A stretch of DNA of 64,000 nt from Amphiduros pacificus (GCA_949316495.1 OX439005.1:21589704-21653703); one strand, 5' to 3'. Positions 51,501 through 62,979 are shown, counted from the stretch's first letter. The notes: generated from the letters alone by a model not told the origin. Numbers and translations are program-made.

Positions 51501-54456
51501 TGCATCACTCTCATATCCCTTGTATTGTGAGCACATTCCATCACACTCATATCCCTTGTATTGTGAGCACATTCCATCACACTCATATCCCTTGTATTGT
51601 GAGCACATTCCATCACACTCATATCCCCTGTATTGTGAGCACATTCCATCACTCTCATATCCCTTGTATTGTGAGCACATTCCATCACTCTCATATCCCT
51701 TGTATTGTGAGCACATTCCATCACTCTCATATCCCTTGTATTGTGAGCACATTCCATCACTCTCATATTAGGGTTATTTAGCTTTATATCAAGTTTTATA
51801 TCATTGTCACTGGCACACATTTTAACATAAAATAGGAATAAGGAAAATAAAGATTATCACAAAAAGTAAATAACATACTATGAACTTACCTGGAACATAA
51901 TCTCCTAATCCTATGGTTGTTACAGTAACAAAGCAGAAGTACACACTAGTTGTGTAGCCCCAGCCCTCCACAAGGTAAAACACTACAGCTGGCAGGAGTA
52001 TCATCCCAGTAAAACCCAGCACAAAAAGTATAATAGCATCAGACCACTTCTCAATGTTAGGATAGCGGTAAAAAAGGTTCACTCTGGCCGCCACCAGTTC
52101 ACTGAGACGGGCAATCCTCTCACCCAGCCCGGTCAGGAAGGCAAATGTAATGGGGATACCAAAAATGGCAAAGATAATGAGAAACACCTTGCCGCCATCT
52201 GTGTTTGGTGCACTGTCTCCATACCCTGAAAATGTATATCATGTCATGAATAAAAGGTCAATAATTCTCCAGCTTTCTAATGATATCATAGAGTACACTG
52301 AATGCACCGATGACATCATAGGGAGCACTGAATACACCAATGATATCATCGAGAGCACTGAATGCACCAATAATATCATAGAGATCACTAATGAACTAAG
52401 GAGAATTTATATTGTGTATATAAAGTTGTTTAGAAGGGGTGACAAGGTGAGCTGGGGGTCAGACCAGCTAATTGCCCTTGACTAACGGCATGTGGCACCA
52501 GGGGGTCACACCCAGGGGTTTTATAAGCGACGGCTGGGGACTTGCCGCCATTCCAGTACAGACGCCGCTCGGTTAATGTCACCCACCATCCCACCCTTAA
52601 TCAGGTATCTCTTAGTTCCACAGTAATAACAATCGGCCGTCGGCCGCTGTAATGGCACACGTGGCACATGTGGCCATAGTTAATCTTATCTTAAAATGCA
52701 TATAACAAGAAATGTTAGCATTAATCAAACGTTTACGTTAAGGTCAACAAGTTCATTTATTTATGTGATTTATGTAACTGTTTAAATTAAGATAATTGTA
52801 TGTATGTATTGAGTCAATGTAAAATTGGCCGGGTGATGGCAGATTTATGAAATAAATAAATCATTTGTGTCCAATTTACATAGGCCTTATGTCTCCTTTC
52901 TAATGATATCATAGAGAGCACTGAATATACTAATGATATAGAGAACACTGAATGCACTAATGATATCATAGAGAGCACTGAATGAACTAATGATATCATA
53001 GAGATCACTGAATGCACCAATGATATCATAGAGAGCACTGAATACATTAATGATACCATAGAGAGCACAGAATACACTAATGATATCATAGAGAATTCTG
53101 AATGCACCAATGATAGCATAGAGAACACTAATGAACTAATGATATCATAGAGATCACTGAATACACTAATGATATCATAGACAACACTGAATGCACCAAT
53201 GATATCATAGAGAGCACTGAATACACTAATGATATCATAGAGAACACTGAATTCACCAATGATATCATAGAGAGCACTGAATACATTACTGATACCATAG
53301 AGAGCACAGAATACACTAATGATATCATAGAGAATTCTGAATGCACCAATGATAGCATAGAGAACAATGAATGCACTTGGCAAATAATAGAAATATGGTT
53401 CTGTCCAGCAAAGCCAGGTGTCCTTCCAAAACATAGTTTGCCCGTGTAGGTTAATCTAAGAATATGATTATCCGAGTAAACTGGAAACTCTAAGTAAAGG
53501 CAGCAAGTTTTTGTAAAAATGATAACATTTTCACAGGAAAGAAAGCAGCCCGAGTCCTGAATGCCTGTATCATTGAAATACATGTTTAGATAATAGTCTG
53601 TATTCAAAGACATCTCTGACTTAATAGTATAGAGATAATATGAAAAAGGAACAATATCACTGACTAAAAGCTAATCCTTGTCAAATAAGGAATTGCAGCA
53701 TTTCGTTTTGACTACAATATCATAGAATATAAGTAAGAGAAACATTATAAAGTCAGGTAACCCATGTTGAACTGAACAATATTACTAAATGTAACGTGAT
53801 GAAATTAGCCTTTAAATAAACAGAATATTCCATTTAGGTCTATTTATATATTTTGAGATAATTAGAATTTCACTTTTTCTTGTTATGTTGCTTAATCAAT
53901 GTGCATATATGCAAACAGAAGCACTGACCTATGGTAGTGATAACATTTGACACAAAATAGAATGAATTGCTCAGATCCCAGTCTGTGTGGGTGGGGGCTG
54001 ATTCGTTGCCCAATAGAAACACACCCCTGCTTGCTGCATCTATAAACACTGACAGGTAGTTCAATAATTCCTCCCTGCTCACACACTGTGTCACATTAAC
54101 TGAAATATAAGAAAACAAGCTATGAAAAAAATACACAACACATAACCAATTCAAACATTTCCCAACACTATCTTAGTTTTTTTCGATTCTATATACCCCC
54201 CACCCCCACATTGTTTTCATCCCATGCGCTACAATAGTTTCTTGGCATATTTTCCTTGTTTCTTTTCTTTTGTTTCAACTATAAAATGATATCAGAATCT
54301 TCACCGATAAATTCCTGGTGGAAATCCCTGGCGGCTTGGATGTTGCGCGCTTCTTCATCTTTCTCTATGAAGTAGAATATTACAGCGCCAAACACGAGGT
54401 AGATTACATCTGCCAGCAGCACAAAGAAAAGGGTTGAGGTCCTCATTGTCTTCTCC
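42502..54456 (-). CDS. Two-pore-domain (K2P/KCNK) potassium channel
   Basis: K2P channels are dimeric plasma-membrane leak channels that set resting potential; each subunit has four membrane segments and two pore loops. Exons on the minus strand are 54305-54456, 53929-54099, 51890-52225, 45072-45220 and 42502-42807 (TAA), all GT-AG with matching phase. From the first visible Met (54446) the protein is 367 residues. M1 is TLFFVLLADVIYLVFGAVIF (4-23). The extracellular cap has N-glycosylation motifs NVT (49-51) and NES (79-81). Pore 1 is TTIGYGDS (102-109), M2 about 118-137, M3 168-190, pore 2 TTIGLGDY (207-214) and M4 about 224-250. A 101-residue acidic then basic cytoplasmic tail (SSDEEKDETNSD, then APKKKKPNAK) follows. 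An acceptor precedes the Met by 10 bases, so an upstream exon, 5' UTR or N-terminal, is expected but not found. Pore 2 resembles TREK/TALK-type channels; the subfamily is uncertain. Intron 3 contains the giant 36-bp array. Confidence 0.95.
44520..44875. repeat. GGATCT/ACCCCAACC minisatellite in K2P intron 4
   Basis: Imperfect units of about 18 and 36 bp built from CTACCTTGATCTACCCCAAC, CAACATGGATCTCTCC and TTGGATCTATCCCAACC. Most intact at 44560-44670 and more diverged at both ends. It lies about 200 bp inside the intron from the exon donor at 45071. Confidence 0.85.
45257..51769. repeat. 36-bp minisatellite, ~181 units, with higher-order repeats (K2P intron 3)
   Basis: The consensus is ATTGTGAGCACATTCCATCA, CACTCATATCCCTTGT (36 bp). 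Common variants are CACTCTCAT for CACACTCAT, CCCCTGT for CCCTTGT, TTGCATTG for TTGTATTG, CATTGCATCA, CATTTAATCA and CATAACATCA. Because 36 is divisible by 3 and units lack stops in several frames, very long frames occur on both strands (over 1000 codons on the minus strand). These are a by-product of the period. A 1-bp deletion unit (CTCTCAATCCC) occurs twice, at 45931 and 49134, 3203 bp apart (89 units less one base), marking a ~3.2-kb duplication. The array starts 36 bp from the exon acceptor (45221). Confidence 0.97.
52272..52397. repeat. 30-bp minisatellite, left part
   Basis: About four units of TGATATCATAGAGAGCACTG plus AATGCACCAA, starting about 46 bp from the acceptor of the K2P pore exon (52226). 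It is separated from the right part by about 500 bp of inserted-looking sequence. Confidence 0.9.
52403..52890. mobile_element. Possible solo LTR-like insertion splitting the 30-bp array
   Basis: A block of different composition lies between two parts of one minisatellite. It has a GC-rich half with GGGGTTTTATAAGCGACGGC (TATA-like) and ends with AATAAATAAATCATTTGTGTC (poly(A)-signal-like). This layout recalls a solitary LTR, but the ends and target duplication are not settled and no coding part is present. It is a fossil at most. Confidence 0.3.
52899..53372. repeat. 30-bp minisatellite, right part
   Basis: About 16 units of the same 30-bp motif (TGATATCATAGAGAGCACTG plus AATACACTAA), with AGAATTCTG and AGATCACTG variants. 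Two sub-blocks (about 53010-53130 and 53251-53370) share the same order of variants, suggesting a block duplication of about 240 bp. Confidence 0.92.
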
Positions 54457-55249
54457 CTGAAAATATAACACAAAACCCTCGCAATGAATAATCATTGGAA
54501 ACATAAAGCAGGTTATAAAATCTACATCGATATGTGCATTGTTATATTTCTTTTGGGGGATCTTTCTATCTAACTGTACAATTTTTGAGAAAATATTTGT
54601 TGAATAGCTTAAGAAAGACAATTTACTCAGCACAATATTCATATCTACTGATTATTATGTTACGATCTAAATTAACATAGAAATACACCAAGTTATGATT
54701 TCAAACAGATTTCAAATTTGACTTTGGAATATAATGTTAATTCGGGGGAGTAATACTCCCTCATTGATATTCAATTTGCACGAAGGGAAATATAATGACA
54801 TCCAAATAGCTAATTATCTGAAATAAGATGCTAAATATATCTAGGTCTTTAACTAGGTCGTGTGTATTCTCTTCACTCTCCAGACTTTGCAAGATTAGAC
54901 ATGTTTCGTAGATACACAGCTGAAAAATGTCAGAACTAAGTTATAGAAACTGAAAGCTTGTTTGGTCCATTTAGCAACACCAGAACAATAGAGACACCGC
55001 CGTATTAGCCAAACTCTATTGACACGCTGCAAATACACTGTCACAACTGGAAATATTACTATAGCAACAATACAAACAAATGCTTCTCGCCAATGGATGC
55101 AGATGTAATTCACAGTTCTCCACAAATAACAGGGTCATTATTGACGGATACATCAGGATGCGGAATATCGATAACAAAATATAATAAACAGCATAACAAT
55201 GTTGGTAACGTGTTTTGGAATTAAAAGTATATCTTATATCTGTAAGAGA

Positions 55250-56170
55250 GTTTAGTGAACTTCACTAGACTTGTAGACATATACCTCTATGTGGTTGTAG
55301 CAATCTTCACCAGATTCATAGAATTATACCTCCATGTGAGTGTAGCGATCTTCATCAGATTCGTAGAATTATACCTCTATGTGAGTGTAGCGATCTTCAC
55401 CAGACTCGTAGAATTGTACCTCTATGTGAGTGTAGCGATCTTCACCAGATTCATAGAATTATACCTCTATGTGAGTGTAGTGATCTTCACTAGACTCGTA
55501 GAATTATACCTCTATGTGGGTGTAGCGATCTTCACCAGACTCATAGAATTATACCTCTATGTGGGTGTAGCGATCTTCACCAGATTCGTAGAATTATACC
55601 TCTATGTGGGTGTAGCGATCTTCACCAGATTCGTAGAATTATACCTCTATGTGAGTCTAGCGATCTTCACCAGATTCATAGAATTATACCTCTATGTGAG
55701 TCTAGCGATCTTCACAAGACTCATAGAATTATACCTCTATGTGAGTCTAGCGATCTTCACCAGACTCGTAGAATTTTACCTCTATGTGAGTGTAGTGATC
55801 TTCACCAGATTCGTAGAATTATACCTCTATGTGGGTGTAGCGATCTTCACCAGATTCGTAGAATTATACCTCTATGTGGGTGTAGCGATCTTCACCAGAT
55901 TCATAGAATTATATCTCTATGTGGGTGCAGCGATCTTCACCAGACTCATAGAATTATACCTCTATGTGAGTGTAGCGATCTTCACAAGACTCGTAGAATT
56001 ATACCTCTATGTGAGTGTAGTGATCTTCACCAGACTCATAGAATTATATCTCTATGTGAGTGTAGTGATCTTCACCAGATTCGTAGAATTATACCTCTAT
56101 GTGAGTGTAGTGATCTTCACCAGACTCATAGAATTATACCTCTATGTGAGTGTAGCGATCTTCACTAGAT
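55250..56170. repeat. 45-bp minisatellite, ~20 units, open in one frame
   Basis: Unit CTCTATGTGAGTGTAGCGAT, CTTCACCAGATTCGTAGAAT, TATAC. The period is a multiple of three, so the plus strand is open from 55255 to 56229 with a repeating 15-residue hydrophobic motif (LYVSVAIFTRFVELY). Substitutions toggle S/G, A/V, V/I and F/L. There is no sign of a promoter, splice context or family match, so I treat it as a minisatellite. Confidence 0.9.
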
Positions 56171-56229
56171 TTCTGAACATGCTGTTCAAATATATTGTTC
56201 AGTATGGAATCTATAAGATCAGGCTATAA

Positions 56230-59200
56230 CAGTCCATGAGAACTCTATAAAACTCTTTAATTACTTCGTTTTATGGAGCTTATCTTTTCTTTCAACCTTT
56301 TAGTAGTACCGCATTTTATGCGTGTTTGCTTAATAGGTTAAGTCTGAATTAACTCGATTTATTATCCTTTATTTCAATATTTTCTTTTTCTGGGAAGATT
56401 TACGTATTGTTGTTGCTTATCATTCTGGAAATAAACAAGTGCACTTTCTTTTAAGCATTTTATTATAATATTTTATATTGAAGATAAAATGTCCAACCTT
56501 AGATTTTCATATATTATAAACGTAATAAAAGATAAAGTTAAAATATGAAACACGGATAAATCAAAAACATGTTGGTTACATGAGTATATCAATTCTGTAT
56601 ATATTAAACAGTAAAACACGAAATGCCATTGAATGTATTCAATAACTTAATACTTATTGAGAAAGCAAACTTGACATTCAAATTTGATTTGTCGGATCAG
56701 ACCTAATCTGAGAGACTTCCTGGGGCAGCTGTTGTGCTAATTCATTCATATACAATGATGAGGTCAGGCCTGTTTCAAAACTCTCTTCACTCATACCCTG
56801 TTTTCCTATTCATTTATTTGTGCCGATGATCAATAAGGAAACTTGAACAGTGGAGCTGTCGAGATCAACATTAATCTATATATACCTCATGTACCTGCAA
56901 CTCTCACATTGCCGCAAATACCCAGCCAAAATTTACAATTTCACTTTACTCCAAAACATCAAAACATCAATATATATATATATATATAATTATATATATA
57001 ATGATAATAATAAATAGTCCATCCAAGTTACAGATTCAGTATTGCTAATATAAATAGAGTCCCGATTAAGACTTAAACTCCCATCTGTTTATGCGATAAG
57101 TTATAATGACTAATTCCTCCGGGATTTGTCACCTCTACATGGTTATAATCTACCTATTGATCCCAGCGGTAAGGGCGGCCAACACTTGACGTAACCCGGT
57201 CCCGAGGTGACGGTCAGAGGGGACCGAGGCCACGCAGTATACCTGCCCACTGCGTCAAGCTCCTCTCCAAAATAAGATTAATGTCTGATCCTCTCAGACA
57301 AGAAGAATTTTAGGAAAAAAATTCTTCTTGTATATTCTATCGAATAGACGAATCTATTTTTTGCTTTGTTACATAATTACAAAAGTATATAATCTTATGT
57401 TTCCAGTCACTGGTCGTGGCGCAGTTGTTTTGAGCGCAAATTTATTGTTATTAGCACCATTTCCTTTGTAATGATCTAAAGATCATGGGATCGATAAGAT
57501 AAGCTTGCGCTCTAACCAACTGCGCCACGGATCGTGGCATATGATATTGGACACCTGAAGGGCAGAATGAATATCACAAATAAGGGCAATACACGTGATC
57601 TTCATTGGTTTTTAACCACTTGGGAATGAATAGTGGGTAAAGTTAAAACGTCTTTGACATTGGACGTCGGACCTTGCTGAAATATGATATTCTCTTTTTT
57701 CTCCATTTTCCAGCATTCCAAATAGCACATGAGCATGGGTGAATCTCCTATCATGTATCGGTGCTATGTATGATATTTAGTATCTTTCATAAAATGCAAA
57801 ACGTGTTAGTCCCTTATAAGATTTGGCCAACTGACAGCCATTTTTGTAGTGCTTTTACGGCTTGGCTACATCTTACGCAAATAATGTTGTGGCTCACACA
57901 ATATCTGTAAATGCAATCGCGACAGAGCTGTATTCCACTTCTAACCCCCAACGACTGTTCCTTACCCCAGTGTTTCACCCCCATTGTCTGGTATATTTGC
58001 TTTTGGAAAAAAATACATTATATTTTTATACAGATTTAAAGTGAAAGAATGTATGTCCTAAAACGATTAATGACAAATGATTGATAAATGAACATTTTCC
58101 ATAAGAAAGACATTTTACCATCACTAGAGTAAGTTGGGAATCAAATAACAACATATTTATCGAGAAAAACATGTGAATGATAATTTTTGTTAACATGACA
58201 TGTTATGTCATTTTAAAGCATATCTTGACCAACTAAGGCACAGAGTCATTGTTGTATTGACCGTTCTTGGTAAAGCTGATAAGATACATGTAAGATTTAT
58301 CTTGCTTAAGAGTCTTAAAATTAATGTATTCTTTCTTGGCCTCCAACTCTCCAATCAGAGATATTGACTTGCACAAATCAAGTAACATGAATAGCCTTCT
58401 CTGGAGGGTATAGTAGTACAGTATACCATACCAAAAAGCGAGGGAGACTAATAAGTGGTCTTATAACTTCTTAGGACTTTAGATAATGTTTTCAAAGCAG
58501 TAATCAGTATTATGCAACGTGGCTTAATTTAGTAAACTGAATATGGAAACCTGGGGATTAATCTGGCACTCTCTTGGTCAATAAAAGATCAATTCATGCA
58601 CAATGTTATAGTATTTATAAAGAAGATAATTTCTCAAAATAAATGCTATAATAGAAAATATACATGTTGAGTTTCATATTATAAAGTTTAAATATGTTCC
58701 CACATGCACAATTTGTATTTTAAATGAATTGTAATAATTAGTCCAAACATTATATTAAGTGCCTTTAGGGGGTTCCTGTTTCTTTAATATGGAACACATA
58801 TTTTGACTGCAGAGTATATCATTGTAGCTAGACATACATGAATTGCAACGTTGAACAGTCAGATTTATGATGCATGTATATTTGATTATTTTCCTTATTT
58901 TTCATAACGAGAATTGTTTCTCTCCTTATTTTAAAAGTTCTCTTTGGATTTGAGATTTGGAACTCTCCCTTTCATAGTCAGTCAATACCTCTAATCATCA
59001 GGTCAATCATCTACCTACCTCTGAATATTCTGTCATTCTTTCTGTTCACTAAACTCGATCTTCTTTGAATTCAAATCGCTGGAATTCTTAGCTACTTTTA
59101 GGTAAGATGTAGTTTTGACTGGCGATAAATCCTATCTATTTTTCACGAGTCTCAGATATCTTAAAAACAATTTTTTATGATTTAAAAAAATACAATGGCA

Positions 59201-59520
59201 AACATTAACCTGTCTGTCTCTCACGTGAATAAAACATCGACCACAAGTGCCTCATTTCGCTAATATAAATAAAGAGTTTAAGGCTTCAGTAGAAAAGAAT
59301 TATTGGAGGGGTGGAAAAGATGGAATGTATGAATGAAGGTTGGCAACACGGGACATAAACCAATAAGGTCATTGAGTGGTATCTGTCGTTCGTAAAAAGT
59401 TCGTAAAAAGAATAAAAAATTAAACACACTATTTGATATTTCGCGGTTCTTGAGAAATAGGTCAATGACCCAGATAAATAAGAGTTCTACCCTTAATGTA
59501 ACAGTTATAACTTATAATAT
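56230..59520. other. Intergenic region, mostly empty
   Basis: AT-rich, with a TA microsatellite near 56970-57000, a locally CpG-rich patch at about 57165-57265, a 14-bp-stem hairpin (ACAAGAAGAATTTT and its complement) at 57299-57332, and the inverted SINE heads listed separately. No gene can be supported. Confidence 0.45.
57411..57540. mobile_element. Inverted pair of SINE tRNA-like heads
   Basis: The left part has CGTGGCGCAGTTGTTTTGAG, GTTATTAGCACCATTTCCTT and AAAGATCATGGGATCGATAA, a diverged SINE head (A and B boxes) on the plus strand. The right part is TGCGCTCTAACCAACTGCGC plus CACG, an A-box region on the minus strand. The two meet near 57502. Confidence 0.75.
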
Positions 59521-59521
59521 A

Positions 59522-60309
59522 AGTCTGTTTTGGTTTAAGGTCTATAATCCACAATCAGTTTGAAGCATTTGGAGAGAACTTCGGGTGGTCTCGTATATTT
59601 ACGTAACTGCCTTCGGCTCTGGGGTAGTGTTCTCCAATCACCCATCGGCAAAGCCCAGATAGGTGATCTGGAGGGGTTTGTCGAACGTCCATGGTCTCTA
59701 CCAACTCCAACCAAAGAAAAGTTTGGTGGAGTTGATTGAGCTCTAGTGAAGTAAAAATTCGCCAGCTGCAAAAACTTTGGTAAACCCGTTTAAACGTCAA
59801 AATTGAACCCGTTTCAACTGCCGTTAAAACGGGTTTGATTCAATTTTTGCAGCTGGCGATTATTATCAAGTATTTATTATTCTTTATTTAATGTTATCCA
59901 AAAAATAATCAAGCTTTTTTGTGAGATTTTAGACATAATCATACATAAAATATGAATTATCACTTAAACAGTTGGGTATTTAAAAAATCACATCTGAACG
60001 AGATTAAAACCAAAAAGCAAAAATCTCAGACCTCTCCAGATCACCTATCTGGGCTTTGCCGATGGGTGATTGGAGAACACTAGCTCTGGGGCACACGTGG
60101 CGGACAAACTCGTTTGCATGAGATTTTTAAATACCCAACTCTTTTAGTGATAATTCATATTTTATGCCATGATTATATCTAAAATATCCTATAAAAGCTT
60201 GATTATTCTTTGGATGGGTTTAAATAAAGAAAATATAAATACTTGATATAAGTCGCCAGGTGCAAAAACTGAGTTGAACCCGTTTTAACGGTAGTCTGTT
60301 TTGGTTTAA
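59522..60309. mobile_element. Composite palindromic MITE
   Basis: It starts with TTAA plus GGTCTATAATCCACAAT (59535-59555), the same terminus as the MITE in SAE1 intron 2. Two nested inverted repeats are visible: 59625-59685 with 60036-60095 (core CAGATCACCTATCTGGGCTT) and about 59805-59985 with 60128-60291 (outer part AACCCGTTTTAACGG, inner part TTTTTAAATACCCAAC). The whole is bracketed by the 17-bp direct repeat AGTCTGTTTTGGTTTAA (59522-59538 and 60293-60309). Confidence 0.8.
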
Positions 60310-60998
60310 AACGATGTCATCACAGAGGTATCCACATTATCAAACAACACATGTAAATTATGTACAATGTACATTAAGATATCACATGATAAAAATTAAT
60401 ACATTCAATCAAAATACGTTTTATATTTAAAGCTCTTTGACAAGCAATACACTCGCGCTTAAGAAGGTAGCAGTATGTACGATTATGCCCTATTCTAATA
60501 CGACTGAAAACTGTCTCATCTCTGTAGTTCTTCCTACAAGCATGTTTAAGTCTTTATCAGGCTTAGATTCATGATTATTAAAAACTAGACCATAACTGGC
60601 CCAAATAACCCCTTTGCCAGCTTATTCGAACATTTTCTCAGTTGTTTAATGACATTTCCCTATTATTTATTCTGAGAAAGCCATGTATATGATGTTTAAA
60701 TGTGGACACATGGTGATCGCCGCTTGCCGCCATTGTTACTATGGACACCTCCCCGACACAAATCGCATCCCAAGGCAAACATGATACCCCTCAAGTCGCA
60801 TTATACGACAAGCGTGAAGCAGTTGGGCCATTTTTAAATCCCTGCACCTAGAGCTATAAAGTTGGGTAAAACCCTGCTTCTTAAGCGCAATTTGCGGGCA
60901 TTTCCAAGAAGTATTAATAAACATTGTAGAGAAACAATGGTCATCACAGCTCATCAACATTTGGTCTATATTTGAAAATATTATGTACACACACACAA

Positions 60999-61031
<33 letters not shown>

Positions 61032-62454
61032 AATATATATAGTCAATCGATAAAGTAGATGATGCGTATGAATTAATGTCATGCCTTGACATCAATTATA
61101 AACGTTCTTTTGTTCATCCAGAAAGTTTGCACAGCCACATCATGACATAACATCGCATTACCATCAAGCTTGTTAACACTCACTTTATTTAGGCACTCAC
61201 TTTGACTGATTACAAGCAGTCACAAGAGTTACGGTTTATGCACAACCTAACATGGTTCTATACTCAGCAATTGATGCATTCATCCACTGATTCGTAGCAA
61301 AGAAATAAAGTATAAAGGGTGTTTGATTTCTATTAATTATATATTGTCGATCACCAGTATATTGTAGTCCGTAAGATAAGAGATATTAAATGTCTTTGGT
61401 GAGATCAACGAAGACATGAACCTACAGGACATTGCCATATACATTACATTGGTAAATAGAGATAGACAATCAAAACAATTTGTAAAAACTTTGAAAGTTA
61501 CCTTATAGAGTATGCATGTACATGTATAATAGGTCGGCGATAAATCCTGCCTCGCGTAGTTCAGCCCTGCCCTTATCAAATGGTGGGCAATGATCTTTCT
61601 CTTATGTATAACCACCCAAACACGAGTAATGCATGGCAATTAATCTAGTGAAGAATGTTAACTATGTGTTCTATTAATATTGTCTGCAATTAAAATGACA
61701 AAATAAGCTGACACAAATGAGCCAATTGGACCCTCCCTGTGAATATATTTCAAATGTCAATATTTTAGTTTGGTAATAACATTTTCATAGAGATAGGTCA
61801 TTTCGGTTTAGTAGATTACATGTTTCTGCATGAACCAGGACGTTTTCTTAAGGTTGTGTCAAGAAGGGGACCATGAACCGTAAAATGTTCATTGCCACAG
61901 TTTGCGTGGACCTTCATATCTAGTATAATGAAATAGCATGTCATTTATTCTGGTACACGGTTCATATGATTTAATAGGCTCCAGAGATTAAAACCAAACC
62001 CTAGTATATAAAACCTCATTCTGATTGCTCTCTCAAATGAGGTTTGAATACTTTTTCTTTCAATCCAAGTTTAAAGCATCCTAAAATACAAATTATTGAA
62101 GCATAAGCCTGGATATGAAAAAGTTCCTGCAGAGCATTTAGTGTCATGGTACTTTTTCATGTCATTAATGAATTTCAAACTGGTTCGAGCTTAGTCAACC
62201 ACGCATGTCGCAGGGACCAACAAGTTTTCTGTGATGTTTACTTGTGGAATTTACCTTTCATAAATTACAGTCGCGCCCTGACACTTATTTCTTGTTATCT
62301 GCATCTTAATAGCATTTTATTAGCAAGTCACATAGATCAATAGTTGTATAACCACCGGTCACACAGACAGGTTGAGACATAGCATCAATCAAGACAATAT
62401 ATAGCCAAATATTGCCACCATGTACTGACTAATCAGTTTAAATATATATATATT
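60310..62454. other. Intergenic region with CA/TA microsatellite
   Basis: Apart from an (AC)n-(AT)n tract at about 60988-61040, I see no gene, RNA or transposon that can be supported. Confidence 0.5.
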
Positions 62455-62840
62455 TTTTGTTCAATGTGTGTGTACTCCATTAAGCTTTAATTTATCAACA
62501 ATCATACATTATAGCACAGGTTATGATACTGTTTGACCTTAACCAACACCAATTGCATTTGACTGATTGTACATTTAAATCATTTTGTGTTATATGGCAC
62601 ATACAACACCTTAAAATAGGAACATAGGAACATAGGAACATATTGGAATATATATATATATATTGGAATATATATATATATATATATATTATATACATAA
62701 TATAACACAAAATGATTTAAATGTACAATCAGTCAAATGCAATTGGTGTTGGTTAAGGTCATACAGTATCATAACCTGTGATGTAATGTATGATTGTTGA
62801 TAAATTAAAGCTTAATGGAGTACACACACATTGAACAAAA
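62455..62840. repeat. Long inverted repeat, two 141-bp arms
   Basis: Left arm 62455-62595 (opens TTTTGTTCAATGTGTGTGTA) and right arm 62700-62840 (ends TGTGTGTTGAACAAAA-like) are reverse complements with only a few mismatches. About 104 bp of AT-rich spacer with GGAACATA and GGAATATATA repeats separates them. Transcribed, it would make a hairpin of about 140 bp. It could be a foldback element or MITE; no target duplication was settled. Confidence 0.88.
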
Positions 62841-62897
62841 CGCTTTCCATCGTGAAAACTGTTGCAATCTGGATACACACACACAGAAACACGTACA

Positions 62898-62899
<2 letters not shown>

Positions 62900-62976
<77 letters not shown>
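62900..62976. repeat. (TA)n microsatellite
   Basis: About 38 TA dinucleotides, preceded by a short CACACA/ACACG stretch. Confidence 0.95.

Positions 62977-62979
<3 letters not shown>

Noticed and set aside
45257-51769. CRISPR-like array
   Set aside because: There are no unique spacers; it is a contiguous tandem repeat in a eukaryotic intron.
45337-51820. Very long repeat-encoding frames on both strands
   Set aside because: They come from a stop-free 36-bp unit, appear on both strands at once, and lie in the K2P intron between two pore-region exons. No start context or family match.
54895-55125. Minus-strand 76-codon frame with a hydrophobic stretch (CIVAIVIFPVVTVY), considered as an upstream K2P exon
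   Set aside because: No K2P motif, no suitable donor in the right phase, and it does not resemble a channel N-terminus. Left unassigned.
57165-57340. GC-rich patch with a hairpin, considered as an snRNA or other RNA gene
   Set aside because: The sequence did not fit U1, U2, U4, U5, U6 or tRNA landmarks; left as unexplained.
59535-59800. Minus-strand frames of about 80 codons
   Set aside because: They fall within the composite MITE and are shared in part with the SAE1 intron 2 MITE; no protein family is recognised.
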